A DNA stretch of 10,994 bases from Promethearchaeota archaeon (GTDB taxonomy: Archaea > Asgardarchaeota > Lokiarchaeia > Sigyniarchaeales > SOKP01). The position numbers and the translations under genes are program-made. The DNA lies in contig JAGXNU010000047.1 of assembly GCA_019894815.1 (NCBI GenBank), positions 1-10,994 on the forward strand, in the 5' to 3' direction. Below the pieces are notes generated by a model that saw only the letters and a list, made by a program, of their open reading frames with translations, had not been told where the DNA came from and searched no databases. Below are positions 6,335 through 10,994 of the stretch, piece after piece (the first letter of the stretch is position 1; each line of letters begins with the position of its first letter).

Positions 6335-9256
6335 TTAGGATAATAATAGATCTATATTCTTAGTTATTTTCCGGGTAACATTAAATGGATCCCTATAAAA
6401 GAGATTTAAAGTGATCTCATCCACACTAGGATCTGAAAGTTTTTTTTCAATCATGCGATTCATTTTTACAACATAATTAAATTTTAGCGCACTTCCAGGC
6501 TTTAATTCATTCACATAGAGATTTCTCGGAAAACTTTCATTCTTTTCAAAGATTAAATATACAGGAATGCGTAGTATGATTTGTAGATCTTTAAAAGTGA
6601 GGTTTGTCGGATTACTTAACTTAAAATCAAGAAGGATTTTATTACCAATAGTTTTAACAGTTTTAAATAGAAGGAGATCTTTTGATTCGTATAAATCTTC
6701 TAATTTGGGTGAATGAAGCGTATCGTTTATGATTTTCCCGCTTAATTTATTTTTATTTATGAATTTGAGTATATAATCCGTAAGTTGGTCAATTTCTAAG
6801 TCCATATATGATGCTAAATTCTTCAGTTTAATAGGGTTCATTACGTCTAAATAATATTTAATTTGATTTAGGTAAATTTTTTCAAGATTCTTTTGTTGGA
6901 AATTTTTCATCTTGTTTATGAGCATTTCTTTTGAAGAAATGAATTTAGTAATGAATGGACGAATGTACAAATTGAATATGTTATCAGTCGTAATTTTACC
7001 TATAACTGTATCAATCTGATTTTCATATTCTTCGATAAAGTTTTGAATCTGCTTTTGATTCATCTCAATGAATTTCATTGAATCACTAAATTCATTTTTT
7101 TTTATTAATTGGCTTAATTTTATATTTAATTGTTCAAATTTTTCATTAAATTTCTTAAATCCTTCAATTCCTTGACTAATAATTGAATGTATGTGTCCCT
7201 GGAATAATTGGAATCCGAGTTCATTAGTTATGTCTTCAATTTTGCCATTTGAAATTTCTTCACGAGTTCCAATTTCTATGAAATATTTAACAATTTTATC
7301 CTTGATTATCTTAATTTTTCTATCCAGTTTGCTTAAGTATTCTTGGATTTCAATTTTTAATTCTACCCAATTTTTAAGTAATTCCTTAAAAATGTCAAAT
7401 TCTACATTACTTACAATAAGATCTCTAATTTCATCATCCAATTTAAAGAGATAATTTCTCAATTGTGTGATTTGAGTAAATTTTTCTTCTAATTCGTCAT
7501 TTTGTTCATTAGATAAGATGATTTCATCCAAATTATCTGGAAATTCATAAAACTTTAGCGCTTCATATTGAACTCTTAAAATATTAATACGATCATGGAA
7601 TACTTTTATTCTGCCTTTCAATCCGGAAGTGAATTCCATTTTTTTTTCTTCAAAAATTTCATAAATAAATCCTTTAATAAGACTGAGCTCGTCAATGATT
7701 TGTAATTTAGTTTCCTCCCAGTCTTCAAGTAAATTAAATGCTAATCTTTTATACTCGAATTTATTAAGTTTTTTGTTGAAATTTTTTATTCTGTTTAATA
7801 TCTTTCTATAAGTTTTACTCAACTCGATTTCAGTTTCATTAAATTTGAATTCTTTTATTAAAGCGTTCATCTTTTCACGGAATTGAGCAGGGGTTTTTTG
7901 AAATTCTCTGATTTTACTTGTGAATAGCTCCAATTCATAATTTACTCTACTAATTGTCTCATCCATTCTTTTAAAATTGGCCTTGATACTCTTTAGAGTA
8001 AATATAATTTCATTCTTCACATCTGAATCAGTTTCATCTGAAAGTACTTTATCTAATTCTATGAAGATCCATACTGCGATCTTCTTAATATCTAGTATAA
8101 AAACCAAGTTCTGAAGAAGAGCAGTATTTTTTTTTCTTTCTCTCCAGTATTTCGATTCTAGTCGATATAATATCTTTGTTATTTCATTTTCAATCTCAAC
8201 TTGATATTCTTCATATAACCTTTTGAAAACTAATGCAACACTATCTCTCACAGTTTCTGAAGGACTCTCTAATTCCTCAAAAAGATATATAAAGACATCA
8301 GGAATATTATTTTGACTAAGATGATATAAAGCATTTTGGATCGTGTTTCTATAATCTTCATCACCAAGATCCAACGAGTTTATTAAGTTTGACCAAATCT
8401 GGTCGAAATTATTTTTGGAAATGCTTACGAGGGCATCAATCACTCTTAATTGGATTCGATAATCATCTTCTTTCAATAAATTGATTAATTTTGGGATGAT
8501 TGGGATTATCTCAGAAGATTTTTCTTTCCCGATCTCTCCAAATAGCCAAATAATGAGTTCTTTAACTCGCCCTTTCTCATTATACAACAAATTTAATAGA
8601 ATATGCATTATTTTATCTTTACTAAGAAAATATGTTCCTAATATTTTCAATAATTCTGCTGAAGATCTTGCCACATCCTCGTCTAAATCACGTAAGTTGA
8701 TTATTACAATTGAAAGAAGTGGCTCTAAATCGGGAATTTTAGAAAAATCTTGATTCAAAATCTTTTTAAGCGTTTTAATTACTTCTAATTTAACTTTCCA
8801 ATCGTTATCCATTAATCTATTGATAAATTCCTCAATTATTATTTGGATCTCTTCTTTGTCAATATGTAGGGAAATTAACAGTTTTCCCATTATTTTCACT
8901 GCCAGTCTTCTCACTGTTGGTTCCAGATCATAAAAACGAGTGCGAACTTCTTTCATTAACTCTATTAATAGATTTGGGCGATATATTGAAATTTGATAAA
9001 GAATTTCTAATGATACTAAACGAATCCATGAATTTGGTTCATTTATTATAAAGTTGATATACTTAACAGCACGTAAAGAAATAGATGGTGTTTTATCACA
9101 AATATAATTCAACAGATTTAATGTTTTATATAAAATTTCCTTGTCTAGACGATCTCGATTTTCGATTAAATCAAAAATGATCTCAGCGGCCTCCTCGTAA
9201 TTACCGCTAGATATCAACTTCTCTATCCGTTTTTCATCTAATGTTAAAATCGTCAA
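6335..9256 (-). CDS. Very long HEAT-repeat / coiled-coil protein with C-terminal beta-sandwich-like domain
   Basis: The product has 973 residues. The only usable start near the N-terminus is TTG 9256, with no SD and an in-frame stop a short way upstream. Residues about 40-420 are repeated helix pairs of HEAT type, with recurring patterns such as DNDWKVKLEVIKTLKKIL, DLDEDVARSSAELLKIL and EPTVRRLAVKIMGKLL. Residues about 420-790 are charged heptad-like helices, probably coiled coil. Residues about 790-860 look like a winged-helix segment of the kind that ends PCI-type subunits (IKLKNLASYMDLEIDQLTDYI, then LSGKI). Residues 861-973 alternate short hydrophobic strands and loops (NKILLDFKLSNPTN, LKPGSALKF, EITLNLFYRDP), like an Ig/adaptin-appendage sandwich. 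There is no catalytic motif, signal peptide or membrane helix. Solenoid, linker and ear recalls vesicle-coat adaptors, but this is architecture only; an SMC/condensin-like or signalling scaffold is also possible. It is transcribed alone. Confidence 0.88.
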   Translation of the reverse strand: MTILTLDEKRIEKLISSGNYEEAAEIIFDLIENRDRLDKEILYKTLNLLNYICDKTPSISLRAVKYINFIINEPNSWIRLVSLEILYQISIYRPNLLIELMKEVRTRFYDLEPTVRRLAVKIMGKLLISLHIDKEEIQIIIEEFINRLMDNDWKVKLEVIKTLKKILNQDFSKIPDLEPLLSIVIINLRDLDEDVARSSAELLKILGTYFLSKDKIMHILLNLLYNEKGRVKELIIWLFGEIGKEKSSEIIPIIPKLINLLKEDDYRIQLRVIDALVSISKNNFDQIWSNLINSLDLGDEDYRNTIQNALYHLSQNNIPDVFIYLFEELESPSETVRDSVALVFKRLYEEYQVEIENEITKILYRLESKYWRERKKNTALLQNLVFILDIKKIAVWIFIELDKVLSDETDSDVKNEIIFTLKSIKANFKRMDETISRVNYELELFTSKIREFQKTPAQFREKMNALIKEFKFNETEIELSKTYRKILNRIKNFNKKLNKFEYKRLAFNLLEDWEETKLQIIDELSLIKGFIYEIFEEKKMEFTSGLKGRIKVFHDRINILRVQYEALKFYEFPDNLDEIILSNEQNDELEEKFTQITQLRNYLFKLDDEIRDLIVSNVEFDIFKELLKNWVELKIEIQEYLSKLDRKIKIIKDKIVKYFIEIGTREEISNGKIEDITNELGFQLFQGHIHSIISQGIEGFKKFNEKFEQLNIKLSQLIKKNEFSDSMKFIEMNQKQIQNFIEEYENQIDTVIGKITTDNIFNLYIRPFITKFISSKEMLINKMKNFQQKNLEKIYLNQIKYYLDVMNPIKLKNLASYMDLEIDQLTDYILKFINKNKLSGKIINDTLHSPKLEDLYESKDLLLFKTVKTIGNKILLDFKLSNPTNLTFKDLQIILRIPVYLIFEKNESFPRNLYVNELKPGSALKFNYVVKMNRMIEKKLSDPSVDEITLNLFYRDPFNVTRKITKNIDLLLS

Positions 9257-9447
9257 GCTACGTCTTATCTGATATTATTTTATGTTTTATTCTTTTCTTT
9301 TCAATAATCTCTTTTGTCGTAAAAGTATAAAAATGTTTTATTAAACTTATTTTTTAATCAAAAAATACATAACACTTCAGTATTTTATAATTAATGAGTT
9401 TGGATTCTTGATTGAAATTTTAAAAGAATATTGAAAATATTTTATAC

Positions 9448-9456
9448 AAAAAAAAA
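9448..9456 (-). terminator. Poly-U terminator after the hotdog operon
   Basis: About 15 nt after the stop of the second hotdog gene the minus strand has a run of nine T inside a longer T-rich tract. This is a typical archaeal U-tract terminator. The remaining gap to the HEAT gene (9257-9447) is A/T-rich promoter-like sequence with no further clear feature. Confidence 0.6.
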
Positions 9457-9470
9457 GAAATAAAAGTAAA

Positions 9471-10019
9471 TCAATTATATAATTCTATAGTTGCGGTTCC
9501 TGGCATAGAGACTCTTTCTCGATATGTTAATGTTCCTTCATCAACTTCTTTAGTTTTCACTAGGTTTCGGTGAATATCTTTTTCTGAGATATAACCTCTT
9601 TCTCCAGCTTCAAATTGTTCTATTATGTTTCCATTCTTATCTTTAATATCAACGTTAGTAAATGTCGTTTGCTTTACGTCAAAAAAAACTCTTTTCTCTT
9701 CTATTTTTGTAACAGTTGCTTCTGTGACTAATGTATCTCCACATCTTACCATCCCCCGCATCGAGATATCAATGTTAATTAGTTTTCCATGCTCTTCTTG
9801 ATTTAGAAAATCTTCAAATAACTTGGCTATGAATCCGAAACTAAAAAGGCCATGACCTATTATACCTTTCAAACCTGCTCTTATCGCTATTTCGTCATTT
9901 GTATGAATTGGATTTGTATCACCTGATGCTTTCGCATATTGCCTCAATAATTCTCGTGTAATTTGATCAAATTCGTTTTTAATTACTTGTCCAACTTTCA
10001 TATCTGATATTTTTACCAC
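9471..10019 (-). CDS. MaoC-like hotdog dehydratase, catalytic subunit (HadB-like)
   Basis: The product has 182 residues from GTG 10019, with GAGGTG eight bases upstream as SD. It is a single hotdog fold. The hydratase motif YAKASGDTNPIHTND carries the catalytic Asp34 and His39, and KGIIGHGLFSFG (51-62) follows as in R-specific enoyl-CoA hydratases and (3R)-hydroxyacyl dehydratases. These enzymes add or remove water at the C2-C3 bond of acyl thioesters. The partner gene lies 16 nt upstream and encodes the other hotdog half, the same split as mycobacterial HadA/HadB. The tail after residue about 145 (RNLVKTKEVDEG...) exceeds the bare domain and may contact the partner. Whether the substrate is acyl-CoA or acyl-ACP, and whether it serves lipid synthesis or degradation, cannot be told. 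A poly-U terminator follows. Confidence 0.88.
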   Translation of the reverse strand: MVKISDMKVGQVIKNEFDQITRELLRQYAKASGDTNPIHTNDEIAIRAGLKGIIGHGLFSFGFIAKLFEDFLNQEEHGKLINIDISMRGMVRCGDTLVTEATVTKIEEKRVFFDVKQTTFTNVDIKDKNGNIIEQFEAGERGYISEKDIHRNLVKTKEVDEGTLTYRERVSMPGTATIELYN

Positions 10020-10035
10020 TTTTCATACACCTCTT

Positions 10036-10536
10036 TTAATATCCCCCAGGTCTTACTGCAGCCGTTATTAAAGGCTTGCATACTAATTCATTATTTTGAT
10101 TTTTAACAAGTACTTCTATTTCAGAAAAAAGAACCATTGTCTTTTCAACGAGCCAAGTTTTACCGAATTTTGCTGTTATTGAAAGTTTATCTCCCGGTTT
10201 GACATCCACACATCCTTCCCAATCATATTTCTGACCACCATGAAGTAGTTTGTTAACATTATGCATAAAAGGTCGTTCTACGCCATCTTGAACCAATTTC
10301 ATTCCAAGTAATAATTTGTATAATGCTTTAATTGTAAAATGATTTGCAAATGCGTGGCATGCAACAATCCCATTTTCTTCAGAACCTACATATTTAGGAT
10401 CTGTAATGCCATATATTTTTGCGAAACTTACAAGAGTGTTATATCTAATGGATACTCTTGCAGTACCAGGAATTTCCTTTCCTTTCAGATTATTAATTAA
10501 AAAATCTGCATTTTTTTTTATTTCTGCATCATCCAT
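10036..10536 (-). CDS. FAS1/MaoC_N-type hotdog protein, partner subunit (HadA-like)
   Basis: The product has 166 residues from ATG 10536, with a weak GTGAG six bases before it. It resembles the N-terminal MaoC dehydratase domain: LLHGGQKYDW (97-106) corresponds to the LHGEQ-type motif of the family, followed by VKPGDKLSI (112-120). The early segment SIRYNTLVSFAKIYGITDPKYV (28-50) occupies the place of the hydratase Asp/His loop, but the DxNPxH residues are absent, as expected for a non-catalytic substrate-binding subunit. It precedes the catalytic subunit by 16 nt, so the pair most likely forms a heterodimeric hydroxyacyl dehydratase. No signal peptide is seen. Family assignment is good; the heterodimer is inferred from the gene pairing. 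Confidence 0.85.
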   Translation of the reverse strand: MDDAEIKKNADFLINNLKGKEIPGTARVSIRYNTLVSFAKIYGITDPKYVGSEENGIVACHAFANHFTIKALYKLLLGMKLVQDGVERPFMHNVNKLLHGGQKYDWEGCVDVKPGDKLSITAKFGKTWLVEKTMVLFSEIEVLVKNQNNELVCKPLITAAVRPGGY

Positions 10537-10681
10537 CTGATCTCACAATATTTTCATGAATTATTATTATGATTAAATTCGTGTTTTATGTAATTAAAAC
10601 TTTGATTTCGATATTGATTAATTATGTATTTATCTATCCAAATCTATTTTAGGGTTGTAAATCATATAATAGAAAGCGCAG

Positions 10682-10707
10682 GACAAAAATACGATTATTT
10701 CTTTGTC
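10682..10707 (-). other. Second leader hairpin
   Basis: GACAA/TTGTC and AAATA/TATTT stack with a two-base bulge and a four-base loop. It adjoins the 11-bp hairpin and shares one base with it. Confidence 0.3.
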
Positions 10708-10731
10708 ATAAAAGATTAGAAATCCTTTATG
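10707..10731 (-). other. 11-bp hairpin, paired fully only in minus-strand RNA
   Basis: On the minus strand CATAAAGGATT pairs with AATCTTTTATG through 11 consecutive pairs including one G-U, with a UCU loop. The plus-strand version has an A-C mismatch at that place, which points to a minus-strand transcript. Confidence 0.4.
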
Positions 10732-10772
10732 CGAGCTCAAAATAAGATTTAGATCGTAAATTATTAAATGTT

Positions 10773-10786
10773 TTTAACGCGTTAAA
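10773..10786. promoter_or_regulatory. 14-bp perfect palindrome, possible operator
   Basis: TTTAACGCGTTAAA is a perfect dyad with a GC-rich centre in otherwise A/T-rich DNA. Such sites suit a dimeric helix-turn-helix regulator. The regulator is not in the window. Confidence 0.35.
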
Positions 10787-10787
10787 G

Positions 10788-10820
10788 AAGTGCCTCGTGC
10801 ACTTACCTATCTCACCTCCT
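10788..10820 (-). other. Near-perfect SD with six-codon ORF and overlapping hairpin
   Basis: AGGAGGTGAG (10820-10811) matches nine bases of the archaeal SD consensus. The first start after it is GTG 10802, eight bases on, giving VHEALL and a stop at 10784-10782. The ORF overlaps the hairpin AAGTGC-ACGAG-GCACTT (10804-10788). It may be a leader peptide or a relic of a lost gene. Confidence 0.3.
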
Positions 10821-10878
10821 CATATGTAATTATGTGTAAAATTAAGGGCGAGGATGCGAGATTTTTAATTTGTCAAGA

Positions 10879-10886
10879 TTTATATA
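10879..10886. promoter_or_regulatory. Consensus archaeal TATA box
   Basis: TTTATATA on the plus strand is a consensus archaeal TATA element. It would start a plus transcript near 10910, ahead of the possible plus-strand gene at the right edge. The reverse strand (TATATAAA) also reads as a TATA box and would start a minus transcript near 10855, ahead of the structured region. Confidence 0.5.
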
Positions 10887-10931
10887 CCTAAATCAATATT
10901 AACCATCATTTCTTCTGGATAATTACCCGAC

Positions 10932-10951
10932 AAAAATCAGTCATGATTTTT
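10932..10951. terminator. 8-bp hairpin with T/A flanks near the right edge
   Basis: AAAAATCA (10932-10939) pairs with TGATTTTT (10944-10951) around GTCA. On the minus strand it begins at the stop codon of the possible gene tail at 10950-10994 and ends in five T, like a terminator. Confidence 0.35.
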
Positions 10952-10994
10952 AGTTAGATTCCTCGGAGATATCATCCTTGAAGACTATTGTAGC
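10950..10994 (-). CDS. Possible C-terminal tail of a gene beyond the right edge
   Basis: The minus frame from 10994 reads ATIVFKDDISEESN and then TAA at 10952-10950, followed by the terminator-like hairpin. An acidic, polar tail is plausible for a protein C-terminus. The competing reading is a plus-strand start at TTG 10978 (MKTIVA...), with GGAG nine bases before it and the TATA box at 10879 upstream. Fourteen codons cannot decide between them. Confidence 0.25.
   Translation of the reverse strand, partial: ATIVFKDDISEESN

Larger units (their letters stand above)
10537..10949 (-). promoter_or_regulatory. Long upstream region of the hotdog operon with several RNA-like structures
   Basis: More than 400 bases hold no gene of normal size. 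Read on the minus strand from right to left it contains a TATA-like site (10886-10879), a near-perfect SD (10820-10811), a six-codon ORF, a hairpin (10804-10788), a 14-bp palindrome (10786-10773) and two adjacent hairpins (10731-10682). The final 140 bases before ATG 10536 are plain A/T-rich sequence. It could be a long structured leader or a separate small RNA locus. Confidence 0.35.

Noticed and set aside
7191..8753. Plus-strand open frames opposite the HEAT gene
   Set aside because: They are short, Ser/Ile/Leu-rich antisense frames of A/T-rich helical coding sequence, without start-site signals.
10811..10820. Plus-strand copy of the 16S rRNA 3' tail (TCACCTCCT) as an rRNA fragment or anti-SD decoy
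   Set aside because: The match is only nine bases with no flanking rRNA similarity, and the plus-strand TATA box lies downstream of it. A plain SD on the other strand explains it.
10940..10994. C/D-box guide RNA on the minus strand (GATGAT ... CTGA)
   Set aside because: The C box is imperfect, the spacing is too short for a normal C/D RNA, and no clear C'/D' pair is present.

Overview
The window is AT-rich archaeal DNA, most likely from the Asgard (Promethearchaeota, Lokiarchaeia-like) lineage. This rests on inference from several traits together: archaeal TATA-type promoters and Shine-Dalgarno (SD) sites with frequent TTG/GTG starts, a selenocysteine-containing SelD with a SECIS-like hairpin in its 3' UTR, a small RING-type zinc-finger protein, and a very long HEAT/coiled-coil protein ending in a beta-rich domain. 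No rRNA, tRNA, transposase or CRISPR array was found.

Left part (1-4446). A minus-strand pair holds a PIG-L-type deacetylase, cut by the left edge, and a small protein whose N-terminus resembles RNase HII. Divergent from these, a plus-strand group encodes a metallo-beta-lactamase-fold hydrolase, a CinA/MoaB-fold protein 17 nt downstream, and an M14-type zinc carboxypeptidase-like protein.

Middle part (4447-6334). selD lies on the minus strand. Its true reading frame runs through an in-frame TGA (selenocysteine codon 17), so a standard ORF caller would lose the first 70 residues. Just after its stop is a compact RNA element with an AUGA/GA core, an A-rich apex and a GCAA-capped hairpin, the best SECIS candidate here. 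A 35-bp stretch inside it recurs about 1.7 kb away (28 of 35 identical), after an unrelated zinc-finger gene. Both copies lie between convergent genes, 40-43 nt past the plus-strand stop codon. The small zinc-finger gene combines two CxxC pairs with a C4HC3 RING-like module.

Right part (6335-10994). A 973-residue minus-strand protein has an N-terminal HEAT solenoid, a long coiled-coil middle, a predicted winged-helix segment and a C-terminal beta-sandwich-like domain. Upstream of it is a two-gene minus-strand operon for a split hotdog (MaoC/HadAB-like) hydroxyacyl dehydratase. Its upstream region (10537-10949) has no long gene but holds several hairpins, a 14-bp palindrome, a near-perfect SD before a six-codon ORF, and a strong TATA box. 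This may be a structured leader or a small RNA locus. The last 45 bases may be the tail of a minus-strand gene or the start of a plus-strand gene.
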